Part shown: positions 34,637 to 42,285 of the stretch, one piece after another
Layout of the letters: each line of letters starts with the position of its first letter
Position numbering within the stretch: position 1 is the first letter of the stretch
Assembly (NCBI GenBank): GCA_905209075.1
Contig: CAJLRL010000014.1
Location: forward strand, 1 to 53,087
Length of the DNA: 53,087 bases
Direction: 5' to 3'
From: an uncultured Lachnospiraceae bacterium
Lineage (GTDB): Bacteria; Bacillota; Clostridia; Lachnospirales; Lachnospiraceae
Translations under genes and position numbers: made by a program
The notes under the pieces: generated by a model
Told to the model about the DNA's origin: nothing
What the model saw: the letters and a program-made list of their open reading frames with translations, nothing else
Databases searched by the model: none

Positions 34637-35545
34637 CTAGCCCTTTACCGCTCCCGCTAACACACCTTCTATGATATATTTCTGACAGAAAATGTAAAAG
34701 ATCACAATTGGTAAGATTGCAAGTACAAGCATTGCCATCATTGCTCCCCAGTCAATCATTCCATGGCTCTGCTTCAGATACTGAATGGCAATCGGTATGG
34801 TTTTATACCTGTTTATATTAAGAACAAGTGAAGGAAGAAGATAATCATTCCATACCCACATTGCCTCAAGTATTGCTACAGTCACTGCTGTTGGACGAAG
34901 TATAGGAAATACTACACGGAAGTATGTCTGTAAAGGTGTACATCCATCTATCATAGCAGCCTCTTCGATCTCAAGTGAAATACTCTTTACAAATCCGGTA
35001 AACATAAATACCGCAAGCCCTGCACCAAATCCAAGGTAAACGATTATTATACCGAGCGGATTTGAAAGATGAAGCATATTTGCAAATTTTGAAAGAGTAA
35101 ACATTACCATCTGGAATGGTACGATCATTGAAAAGAGACAAAGTGTATACATTATTTTTGTGCCCTTTGTCTTAACTCTTACTATATACCATGCGCACAT
35201 TGAGCAGCAAAGTATTATAAGAAGTACAGATCCAACCGTTATAAAAAGTGAATTTCCAAAACAATCCCAGAAATTTGTCTGGCGAAGTCCATTTGTGTAA
35301 TTCTGCAAACCACAGAAGATCTGCTTCATTCCTGCCGTAAATGCATCCCAGCCATCAGATAGTTTTGCTGAGCTGATTCCAAACGGATATCTGAATATAA
35401 AAGCTTTTCTCTTAAACGAGTTTAAAATAACTATTAAAATAGGAAGTATCCAAACTACTGATAAAACTCCAAATATTATTGAAAGTACCCAGCCATGCTT
35501 AGCCTGACGTACTGTACTGACCTGTTGTTCTTTATTTTTAGCCAT
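34637..35545 (-). CDS. Carbohydrate ABC transporter permease, MalG-like
   Basis: This 302-residue protein has six membrane segments. The ABC inner-membrane loop is EEAAMIDGCTPLQTYFRVVFPILRPT (EAA motif). The C terminus KYIIEGVLAGAVKG is typical for MalG-type sugar permeases. Its start overlaps the last base of the MalF-like gene. Together with 35545-36402 and the binding protein it forms a CUT1-type importer. The ATPase is not encoded here and is probably a shared MsmK-type protein. Confidence 0.93.
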   Translation of the reverse strand: MAKNKEQQVSTVRQAKHGWVLSIIFGVLSVVWILPILIVILNSFKRKAFIFRYPFGISSAKLSDGWDAFTAGMKQIFCGLQNYTNGLRQTNFWDCFGNSLFITVGSVLLIILCCSMCAWYIVRVKTKGTKIMYTLCLFSMIVPFQMVMFTLSKFANMLHLSNPLGIIIVYLGFGAGLAVFMFTGFVKSISLEIEEAAMIDGCTPLQTYFRVVFPILRPTAVTVAILEAMWVWNDYLLPSLVLNINRYKTIPIAIQYLKQSHGMIDWGAMMAMLVLAILPIVIFYIFCQKYIIEGVLAGAVKG

Positions 35546-36402
35546 TAACCCTGTACCTCCTTGCTTGTCGTAATCTTATTCTGTACAAGAGCGATAAGTG
35601 CTACAAGTATAAAGAAAATTACGGCCTTTGCCTGACCTACACCCTGCCAGCCTGTTGTTCCATACATAGTGTCGTAAATATTTAATGCGAGAAGCTGTGA
35701 CAGTTTTCCCGGATTTCCACCTGTAAGAGCGAGGTTCTGGTCAAAAAGCTTAAATCCATTTGTAAGTGTAAGGAATGTACATATTGTAATTGTAGGCATC
35801 AGCATAGGAAGTGTCACATGACGGATAAGCTGCCATGAGCTTGCTCCATCTATCTTTGCTGCCTCTATAAGTTCTCCCGGGATATTCTGGATTCCAGCAA
35901 TATAGATTATCATCATATATCCTATCTGCTGCCAGCACACAACAATTATGAGCCCCCAGAAAGCTGACCACTCTGAACTTATTATTGTCTTTGAGTAATT
36001 CTGTAATATTGCGTTAAAGATCATTAACCATACATAAGAAAGTACAATTCCGCCTATAAGGTTTGGCAGGAAAAATACTGTACGGAAAATATTAGTTCCT
36101 CTGATTCCTTTTGTAAGCGCCATTGCGATTCCGAAAGATACCAGGTTTATGATAAGTACAGAAACTAGTGTAAATAACGCTGTATACCATATAGAATGTA
36201 TAAATGATATGTCTACACTGCCGTTTACAACAAAAATCCTCGAATAGTTTTTAAAACCGACCCATTTCCAGTTAGATACTGTAGTGAATTTACAAAATGA
36301 TAAAAATATTCCATATAAAAATGGTACGATAAATCCAATAGTAAATGCTAACATAGTTGGAAGTGCAAAAATACAGAAATATTTTTTAGTTGCTTTTTCC
36401 AT
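35545..36402 (-). CDS. Carbohydrate ABC transporter permease, MalF-like
   Basis: This 285-residue protein has six membrane segments, starting ALPTMLAFTIGFIVPFLYGIFLSF. The EAA loop is ELIEAAKIDGASSWQLIRHVTLPMLMPT. It lies 90 nt downstream of the binding-protein gene, separated by a stable hairpin, and is fused by a 1-nt overlap to the MalG-like gene. The substrate is unknown but a sugar is likely from the family and the LacI neighbour. Confidence 0.93.
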   Translation of the reverse strand: MEKATKKYFCIFALPTMLAFTIGFIVPFLYGIFLSFCKFTTVSNWKWVGFKNYSRIFVVNGSVDISFIHSIWYTALFTLVSVLIINLVSFGIAMALTKGIRGTNIFRTVFFLPNLIGGIVLSYVWLMIFNAILQNYSKTIISSEWSAFWGLIIVVCWQQIGYMMIIYIAGIQNIPGELIEAAKIDGASSWQLIRHVTLPMLMPTITICTFLTLTNGFKLFDQNLALTGGNPGKLSQLLALNIYDTMYGTTGWQGVGQAKAVIFFILVALIALVQNKITTSKEVQG

Positions 36403-36426
36403 GATAATCCCTTTCCTTGTTGTGCA

Positions 36427-36472
36427 TCTGTCTTGTGGTACCGGGAACTCCCGGCACCAATTTCCCGACAGA
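36427..36472 (-). other. Intercistronic hairpin between sugar-binding protein and permease genes
   Basis: TCTGTC/GACAGA encloses GGTACCGGG-AACT-CCCGGCACC (near-perfect, one mismatch). There is no T-tract, so it is more likely an mRNA-stabilising or partial attenuation hairpin than a full terminator. Such hairpins commonly give more binding protein than permease. Confidence 0.7.
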
Positions 36473-36492
36473 CATTACTTTATAATTACTTT

Positions 36493-37863
36493 TTATTCCT
36501 CATTTGAAAGGTTCCAGTAATATGCCCACTGATCAACAAATGCTTTCTCTACGTCATCCCATGATCCATCACGCTCTGTGTACTCTGTAAGAGGAGCAAC
36601 CACATCGGCTCTCCAGCTGTCAACTGAAGGTGTCGCATTAAATGACCATGCTACAGATGTTTTTCCATCTTCTACATATTTAGCAGCCATTGCTGCAAAA
36701 CCATTCTTAGAAGCGAAATCCCCTGTAAATGTATCAAATGGAGCAGATAATCCCATTGTCTCTGTTATAGCTTTACGTCCATCATCACTTGTAATAACCC
36801 ACTCTAAGAAATCAAGTGTAGCATCGATATTTTTCTGATCCGCTTTTGCATTTACTGCCCAATGATTCTCTGTACCAACTGCAAGTCCTTCGTTTGCATC
36901 GTCAACACCAAAGTAAATAGGCATCATAGAAAGATCTTCCTGTTTAACTGTGTATCCTTTCTCGTTATCAGGAGCAAATGCTGCATATTCCCAATCACCA
37001 TTCTGATAGAATACTGCTTCTTCCATTCCAAGCTCTGCTTCTGCATCAAAGCTTCCTGAATCAAGTGTAGATTTGTCTGCTGCTGAAGTATTTGTGTACA
37101 TATCCCAGACTCTCTTGTAGTTGTCAAGATATGTTCCCTTGATTTCTCCCTGGCCTGCTGTGAGATCACATCCTGCATCCTTGAACTCATAGTAAAGCTC
37201 GATACCTGCGAGATGTCCTGAGAATCTCCAGTTTGATCCATCATCAAGTCCTGCCGAAGCGAATGCTTCTGTAATATGTGTACCACATGCCTCATTGATC
37301 TTGTCAACATTTGAATTGATATCTGTTGCAACCTTCTCCAATGTATCAAGATCTTTTATATCATCTACAGACTTTATAACTGCATCCGGATAGTTTTTAC
37401 AATAGTTTTCAAGAATAGCTTTGTTGTAAATAATTCCGTAGCACTCGTAGCAGTTAGCTACTGCAGCAACTTTTCCATCATATTCAAGTGAAAGTGATTT
37501 GTCTGACTGATGTTTATAAATCTCACTGTCCTTTAAGTCATATATGTAATCTGCATACTCTGCGCAATCAGATGTGCTTCCGATATTGAAGATTGTAGGC
37601 GCTTCTTTCTTTGCAAGCTCTGACTGGAGCTGTGTCTTATACTGTCCGTCAGCTGCTGTTACAACAGTTACATCTACACCCTTCTCGTCTGAATACTCTT
37701 TGGCAAGATCCTGCCATGCCTGATCTGTCTCCGGCTTGAAATTCAGCATGTAAACAGAACCACTATCTGATGAATTTTTACTTCCTCCATCTGAACCACA
37801 TCCGGCAAACATAGAAGCTACCATTGTTGTAGCGAGTAACATTGTTACTAATTTCTTTTTCAT
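36493..37863 (-). CDS. Sugar ABC transporter substrate-binding lipoprotein
   Basis: The start is the ATG at 37863, with AGGAGGG 7 nt upstream; the frame runs on to 37977 without a better site. Signal peptide and lipobox: KKKLVTMLLATTMVASMFAGC. The mature protein (about 430 residues) has a family 1 binding-protein fold with AQSELAKKEAPTIFNIGSTSD-like and EWVITSDDGRKAITETMG segments. It is first in the operon, followed by two permeases and a LacI regulator. The substrate is not predictable from sequence. Confidence 0.92.
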   Translation of the reverse strand: MKKKLVTMLLATTMVASMFAGCGSDGGSKNSSDSGSVYMLNFKPETDQAWQDLAKEYSDEKGVDVTVVTAADGQYKTQLQSELAKKEAPTIFNIGSTSDCAEYADYIYDLKDSEIYKHQSDKSLSLEYDGKVAAVANCYECYGIIYNKAILENYCKNYPDAVIKSVDDIKDLDTLEKVATDINSNVDKINEACGTHITEAFASAGLDDGSNWRFSGHLAGIELYYEFKDAGCDLTAGQGEIKGTYLDNYKRVWDMYTNTSAADKSTLDSGSFDAEAELGMEEAVFYQNGDWEYAAFAPDNEKGYTVKQEDLSMMPIYFGVDDANEGLAVGTENHWAVNAKADQKNIDATLDFLEWVITSDDGRKAITETMGLSAPFDTFTGDFASKNGFAAMAAKYVEDGKTSVAWSFNATPSVDSWRADVVAPLTEYTERDGSWDDVEKAFVDQWAYYWNLSNEE

Positions 37864-37925
37864 TTTTAACCCTCCTGAAAAAATATGTTTTTGCAAGCTC
37901 CCGAAAACTTTTTCGGTATTGTTTG

Positions 37926-37941
37926 CGGTAACGTTTTCACG
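37926..37941 (-). promoter_or_regulatory. LacI-type operator candidate
   Basis: On the minus strand CGTGAAAACGTTACCG is centred on AACGTT, like LacI/CcpA family operators (cre consensus with two mismatches). It begins about 7 nt downstream of the -10 of the sugar-binding-protein promoter, so it overlaps the transcription start. The LacI gene at 33472-34491 is the obvious candidate; CcpA is an alternative. Confidence 0.55.
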
Positions 37942-37947
37942 AGTAAA

Positions 37948-37977
37948 AGTATACAGCTTTTTCGTGATGTTTCGCAA
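37948..37977 (-). promoter_or_regulatory. Promoter of the sugar ABC transporter operon
   Basis: On the minus strand the -35 is TTGCGA (37972-37977), the spacer 18 nt and the -10 TATACT (37948-37953). It is followed at once by the candidate operator. Confidence 0.65.
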
Positions 37978-38153
37978 TACTTTTTTGTTTTTTCTACATA
38001 TATTCCAGTTTATAATGTGATTTTTTATGCGATTTGCATAATGAAATTATTTTTCGTTCAAAAGAAAAGCAGTAAGAAATTACTATTTTAAAAAAAAAGT
38101 GCTCAAAAATAATTAAGTGCTTTTGTGCTATTTTTTTATATACTTTTGGGCAT

Positions 38154-38210
38154 AAAAAAAGCCGAATGACCCCGGCAGCACAACTGGCTACCTTCGTTTA
38201 CCATCCGGCT
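38154..38210 (-). terminator. Branched terminator of the 42-codon gene
   Basis: On the minus strand an outer 9-bp stem AGCCGGATG/CATTCGGCT (38202-38210 with 38160-38168) encloses an inner stem GGTAGC/GCTGCC (38187-38192 with 38174-38179). Conserved-looking single strands flank it (GTAAACGAA and GGGG). Seven T follow. It is more elaborate than a simple terminator and could be a structured 3' RNA domain. Confidence 0.8.
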
Positions 38211-38211
38211 C

Positions 38212-38340
38212 TTAGCATCTTCCTGTCAAAAAATGAAGAAATGTGACAGGTTCTTTTCCTCGTTTCTGTGTTTCCCTGACATACTTTTGGTAACTGGCTA
38301 CAACCTGTCCAAAAGACATCTCTGGATTAATCGTATACAT
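38212..38340 (-). CDS. Small hypothetical protein, 42 residues
   Basis: The ATG at 38340 has an ideal ribosome binding site (AGGAGGTG, 38346-38353, 5-nt spacer). The product begins YTINPEMSFGQVVASYQKYV and ends in FLHFLTGRC; it has a basic middle, no membrane segment, and is not recognised. A longer frame to 38421 would translate the leader hairpin and has no such site. The gene has its own strong promoter, a structured leader and a branched terminator, giving a transcript of about 250 nt. It may be a small protein gene or a dual-function RNA. It lies downstream of the GIY-YIG gene. Confidence 0.75.
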   Translation of the reverse strand: MYTINPEMSFGQVVASYQKYVRETQKRGKEPVTFLHFLTGRC

Positions 38341-38364
38341 ACAATCACCTCCTGATATTATAAA

Positions 38365-38407
38365 CGCAATGTTTATTTGAAGATATCCACATATCTTCTT
38401 CATTGCG
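38365..38407 (-). promoter_or_regulatory. Leader hairpin of the 42-codon gene
   Basis: CGCAATG/CATTGCG (7 bp) encloses GAAGATAT-GTGG-ATATCTTC (8 bp, 4-nt loop, 38379-38398). It lies at the 5' end of the predicted transcript, about 12 nt upstream of the ribosome binding site, and may protect the RNA or control translation. Confidence 0.75.
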
Positions 38408-38412
38408 ACTAT

Positions 38413-38441
38413 AATATACACCCTGCTTTGGCAATTGTCAA
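38413..38441 (-). promoter_or_regulatory. Promoter of the 42-codon gene
   Basis: On the minus strand the -35 is TTGACA (38436-38441), the spacer 17 nt and the -10 TATATT (38413-38418). Confidence 0.85.
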
Positions 38442-38532
38442 CAATTTAAATGTAAAGTTTTTGTGCATTTTGTATAAATCAAAGTACAAACTTCGTTAAT
38501 AAATAATTAACGCAAATATAAAATGAATTATT

Positions 38533-38799
38533 TTACGGCTTTTTATTAAGAGTACCAGCTATAAGTTCAAGCTTCTGGCTGCGTGACAGCTGTTTGATCC
38601 TGGCCTCCCGGCTCATAGCCTCCTGTTTTGTCAGAAACTTTTCATAATATACCAGTTCTACCGGACGACGGGTTTTTGTATATTTTGCTCCCCTGCCTGA
38701 ATTATGTGCCTTTAACCTTTTGTCCAGATCATTTGTCCATCCTGTGTACAGGCTTCCATCTGAGCATTTTACTATATATGTAAAATTTTCCTGTGACAT
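38533..38799 (-). CDS. GIY-YIG nuclease superfamily protein (YhbQ/UPF0213 type)
   Basis: This 88-residue single-domain protein has FTYIVKCSDGSLYTGWTNDL (the GIY-YIG core as YIV...YTG), the catalytic Arg region (DLDKRLKAHNSGRGAKYTK) and the Glu helix RRPVELVYYEKF. Size and motifs fit the YhbQ family, whose cellular role is unclear; some members cut DNA. Its ATG follows directly on the TAA of the GGDEF gene, so the two are coupled. Confidence 0.9.
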   Translation of the reverse strand: MSQENFTYIVKCSDGSLYTGWTNDLDKRLKAHNSGRGAKYTKTRRPVELVYYEKFLTKQEAMSREARIKQLSRSQKLELIAGTLNKKP

Positions 38800-40425
38800 T
38801 TATTTTGCCTCTACTGATACTTCTGATAAATTGCCGACACAGTAGCCATTCCTGCTGCGCTTTTTCATTCTGTAAAGCATTTCATCCGCTATATGCAGAA
38901 AATCCCAGACTTTATTATTTTTTTCCGGTACATCACAGCATACGCCCTGCGAGATGGTCACGATCGGTAATGCTTTTGAGTATTTATGCGGTATATTAAG
39001 GTTCATGACCTTTTCCTTCAGCTCTTTTGCATACAGCTCTAAGTTTTCCATAGATACATTTTCATAAATGATCACGAACTCATCACCGCCATATCTTGCA
39101 CAGAATCCACCATATTTTTCTGTGATATCAGATATGCACTCTGCCACACTGATAAGGCACTGGTCACCTGCCTGATGTCCGTAATTATCGTTGTACTCTT
39201 TGAAATAATCCACATCAAGTATTTCTATCGCAAACCGCTGCTTCTGTTCATATGCACGATTAAATATCCTGTCTGCGTATATATTGAGTTTACCTCGATT
39301 AGCAAGTCCTGTAAGAGAATCTGTCTCTGATTTTTCTGCAAGTATGAGATTTTCCATTTCGACAGCCTTTCTCTCACGATTTGCCCTTTCAAGACGATTT
39401 CTTAAGTTAAGTACATTATTCATCATCTCTTTAGATTCTTTTTCCATCTTTACCGAGATTTCGTAATAGAGCCCTGCCGCCTGCAGATATTCGGCATTTT
39501 TATTATGTTTTTTATAAAATCGTATCTTCAAAGAAATCGCTTTTAGCTGCATATTTGTAATATTAAAATTACGAATCATCGGATCCAATGTATCCAATAT
39601 ATGCCAGAATTCACTTTCTTTATCACATTCCAGAAGCATTTTGGCATATAAAAAATAATCATCCACCATATCCATGAATGCTATATTTTCAGATACTTCA
39701 CCATCTATCCTTGCTATACATTCATTGCGTTTTTTGCATTGTCCGCTTTTGTGATAAAAAAGTGCCTTGCTTATTAACACCCCAATCTTGTCCAGATGAT
39801 CGCCTTTATCCCAATGCTCATTCATTATCCTGTCAAATATTTCTTCTACACCATCGTATTTTCCCTGCATCACATAACATGTGATCACATTCTCATATAT
39901 GCACATTATGGTTGAATTATACATCGGCTGATCTTTTTGGTTTCTCCAGAAGGATAACGATTTTTCCAGATAAATAAGTGCTTCAGCATATCTTCCTGCC
40001 TGTATATTCAGACAGCCACAGTTAATATTTATTATTGACTCATCCATGGCCAGATTATATTTATTACAATACACCAGACCATTAAGGAAATAATCGTATG
40101 CAACCGGTAAATTGCCTCTGTTTACTGCTATGATCCCTATGACATTATAACATCTTGCTATGTATTCCCACTGCTTTGACAGCTCAAGATATTCCAGTGC
40201 CTTATATGTCGTGTCAAAAAACTTATCCCCATCATTTAAACAGTAATATGTACCTGATAGATGATAATATGCATATCCAAGTATTTTTACATCGTTATTG
40301 TGCATTCCGTACTCTATCAGTTTATTGCAATATTTCAAGGTGAGCTCAGCATCTTTCCTATAACTGTCAAGAACACCCTGAAGCCATTGTTGTATTATCT
40401 CATTGTATTCTTTAAATTCGATCAC
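38800..40425 (-). CDS. TPR-containing diguanylate cyclase (GGDEF)
   Basis: This is a cytoplasmic 541-residue protein. Residues 1-330 form TPR-like helical repeats (KILGYAYYHLSGTYYCLNDG; ARCYNVIGIIAVNRGNLPVAY). A coiled linker (about 335-375) leads into a GGDEF domain (380-530) with SLTGLANRGKLN and an intact active site RYGGDEFVIIYE. No RxxD inhibitory site is seen five residues before GGDEF. It probably makes cyclic di-GMP in response to a partner bound by the repeats. No signal peptide. Confidence 0.92.
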   Translation of the reverse strand: MIEFKEYNEIIQQWLQGVLDSYRKDAELTLKYCNKLIEYGMHNNDVKILGYAYYHLSGTYYCLNDGDKFFDTTYKALEYLELSKQWEYIARCYNVIGIIAVNRGNLPVAYDYFLNGLVYCNKYNLAMDESIININCGCLNIQAGRYAEALIYLEKSLSFWRNQKDQPMYNSTIMCIYENVITCYVMQGKYDGVEEIFDRIMNEHWDKGDHLDKIGVLISKALFYHKSGQCKKRNECIARIDGEVSENIAFMDMVDDYFLYAKMLLECDKESEFWHILDTLDPMIRNFNITNMQLKAISLKIRFYKKHNKNAEYLQAAGLYYEISVKMEKESKEMMNNVLNLRNRLERANRERKAVEMENLILAEKSETDSLTGLANRGKLNIYADRIFNRAYEQKQRFAIEILDVDYFKEYNDNYGHQAGDQCLISVAECISDITEKYGGFCARYGGDEFVIIYENVSMENLELYAKELKEKVMNLNIPHKYSKALPIVTISQGVCCDVPEKNNKVWDFLHIADEMLYRMKKRSRNGYCVGNLSEVSVEAK

Positions 40426-40442
40426 TCAGCCCACCTCTGCTT

Positions 40443-41117
40443 TTATATTTTTCCGAAATATATCATTGGATCCATAGCTGTTCCATCCTGCTCCAATGCA
40501 AAATATATATTTGGTCCCTCGACCAGATAATACTTAGTCGGTTCATCTACATATCCTATTATAACGCCTGCGTCAATTATATCTCCCTGACTGTAGTTTA
40601 GATCCTTAAGCTGGCCATATATCGCTGTAACTCCATCCCCAAGATCCTGAACTATCGTGCATCCTGTTTCCTCACTGTCATAGATATCTATGATCTTTCC
40701 CCGAGCCACAGCACAAACCTCCTGATCCTGCTGTGCCCGTATCACCATTCCACGATTATACTGATACTGGTCAAGTGTCGGAAAATATATAGTTTTTTCC
40801 ATTGAAAATGGAATCAGTACATCACCTTTTAACGGCCAGTTTTTTATGCTATCCTGGGCAAAATGTACTTCTTCCTGTTTTTCTGATGCAGGCTCTGTAT
40901 TTTGGATAATCTCCTCTGTCTGGCTTTCTGTTTCCTTTTCCGTCAACTTCTGGACCTTCTTTGGTGTTTCCTTTTCTGTCGGCTCTACTATAGATGAAAC
41001 CTGGGAAATCTCTGTTGGAACCTGCTCTTTGTTTACGATTTTTGTTGAATATACTGCCGCAAATCCTATGGCTCCGGCCACAAGACATGCCGCTGCTGCA
41101 ATATGTTGTTTTTTCAT
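40443..41117 (-). CDS. Degenerate LytM/M23 domain membrane protein (SpoIIQ-like)
   Basis: This 224-residue protein has one N-terminal membrane segment (about 5-24), a Thr/Glu-rich linker (35-88) and a LytM-type beta domain (95-224). The M23 zinc ligands are replaced: the first His motif reads YNRGMVIRA and the HxH motif reads NIYFALEQDG. It is thus unlikely to be a peptidase. Catalytically dead LytM proteins with one membrane helix act as scaffolds, for example SpoIIQ of Bacillus in sporulation; the analogy is inference. It lies between ksgA and the GGDEF gene. Confidence 0.8.
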   Translation of the reverse strand: MKKQHIAAAACLVAGAIGFAAVYSTKIVNKEQVPTEISQVSSIVEPTEKETPKKVQKLTEKETESQTEEIIQNTEPASEKQEEVHFAQDSIKNWPLKGDVLIPFSMEKTIYFPTLDQYQYNRGMVIRAQQDQEVCAVARGKIIDIYDSEETGCTIVQDLGDGVTAIYGQLKDLNYSQGDIIDAGVIIGYVDEPTKYYLVEGPNIYFALEQDGTAMDPMIYFGKI

Positions 41118-41192
41118 AGGACATTACCTCCATCATCAGAATAGTCTCTGATAATATTGTTTCCGTCCTATATTTTTTTATTCAATTTATTT

Positions 41193-42065
41193 TTATTTGA
41201 CAAGCTTTTTGCCTATTATATTGCTAAGGCAGGCGAATTGTTCAAGGCTTAATGCCTCTCCACGTATATTTACAGGCACTCCAAGCTCTTCTATGCTCTG
41301 CTGTATCTGCTCTTTTGTGAGATTGATCCCACCATAATTATTAAGGCCGTTGGCTAGTGTCTTTCTGCGCTGGTTGAATGAGGCTCTTATAACTTTAAAC
41401 ATCAGCTTTTCGTCTTCTACCTGTACAACCGGCTGCTGATGGCGCCTTAACGATATAACCGTACTTCCCACTTTTGGCTGTGGCATAAAACAGCTTGGCG
41501 GAACATTTACAACTATCTGAGGCTTAGAATAATACTGCACTGCAAGTGAAAGAGCACCATAATCTTTTGTTCCCGGTCCTGCCTGCATTCTGTCTGCGAC
41601 TTCCTTCTGCACCATTACTGTAATGCTCTCTATCGGCACATGGCTTTCAAACAATCCCATTATAATAGGTGTTGTGATATAATACGGAAGATTCGCAACA
41701 ACTTTTATTGGTCTGCCATTATTGTATTCTCTGGCAAGTTCATTTATGTCCACCTTTAATATATCATCATTTATTATTCTGACGTTATCATAAGCACTTA
41801 AAGTGTCTTTAAGTATCGGTATAAGGTTTGTGTCTATCTCAACAGCTATAACCTGACGTGCATTCTCGCATAAGTACTGTGTCATCGTTCCGATTCCAGG
41901 TCCGATCTCGAGCACCATGTCCTCATCCGTCACTTCTGCTGCATCTATTATATCCTCGAGAACACCTGTATTTATAAGAAAATTCTGACCGAATTTCTTT
42001 TGAAAATTAAAATTATATTTCTGCAATATTTCTATTGTATTTTTAGGATTTCCAAGTACTGCCAT
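41193..42065 (-). CDS. rsmA: 16S rRNA dimethyladenosine transferase RsmA/KsgA
   Basis: It dimethylates A1518 and A1519 of 16S rRNA. The 290 residues have NFQKKFGQNFLIN, SAM motif I LEIGPGIGTMTQYL, acidic VEIDTNLIP, and the catalytic motif NLPYYITTPIIM. The C-terminal segment is VIRASFNQRRKTLANGL. Full length. Divergent from tatD; the two share the intergenic region 42066-42285. Confidence 0.97.
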   Translation of the reverse strand: MAVLGNPKNTIEILQKYNFNFQKKFGQNFLINTGVLEDIIDAAEVTDEDMVLEIGPGIGTMTQYLCENARQVIAVEIDTNLIPILKDTLSAYDNVRIINDDILKVDINELAREYNNGRPIKVVANLPYYITTPIIMGLFESHVPIESITVMVQKEVADRMQAGPGTKDYGALSLAVQYYSKPQIVVNVPPSCFMPQPKVGSTVISLRRHQQPVVQVEDEKLMFKVIRASFNQRRKTLANGLNNYGGINLTKEQIQQSIEELGVPVNIRGEALSLEQFACLSNIIGKKLVK

Positions 42066-42194
42066 TTTATTCCTCTCCGAAATTTATCTGTCTTGTCCCT
42101 ATTTTGTTATTGTTCACACCTGACAGTGTGAATAGCAAACCTATTTTACCATAATTATTTATTTTTGTGCAGATATAATAATATAAAAGTTTTT

Positions 42195-42243
42195 ATATCA
42201 TGAGCGTAAGCACATGATATAATGAGCGTAAGCGGATTATATC
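42195..42243 (+). promoter_or_regulatory. tatD upstream region: overlapping hairpins with an extended -10
   Basis: ATATCATGAGCGTAAGCACATGATAT (42195-42220, split here as ATATCATG / GAGCGTAAGC loop / CATGATAT) overlaps a second hairpin GATATAAT / GAGCGTAAGC / ATTATATC (42216-42243). Both have a GTAA loop closed by GC. TGATATAAT (42215-42223) is a good extended -10 promoter, but no -35 is evident. The promoter role is inferred. Confidence 0.55.
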
Positions 42244-42285
42244 TATATGCAGACTAGAGCTTTAATATAAATCAAGGAGAAAAAT

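Noticed and set aside
38154..38210. Possible cyclic-di-GMP-I riboswitch near the GGDEF gene
   Set aside because: The GACGCAAAGCC-type core and the upstream GCAAAC half are missing; the structure is downstream of a frame and ends in a T-tract, so terminator is the safer call.
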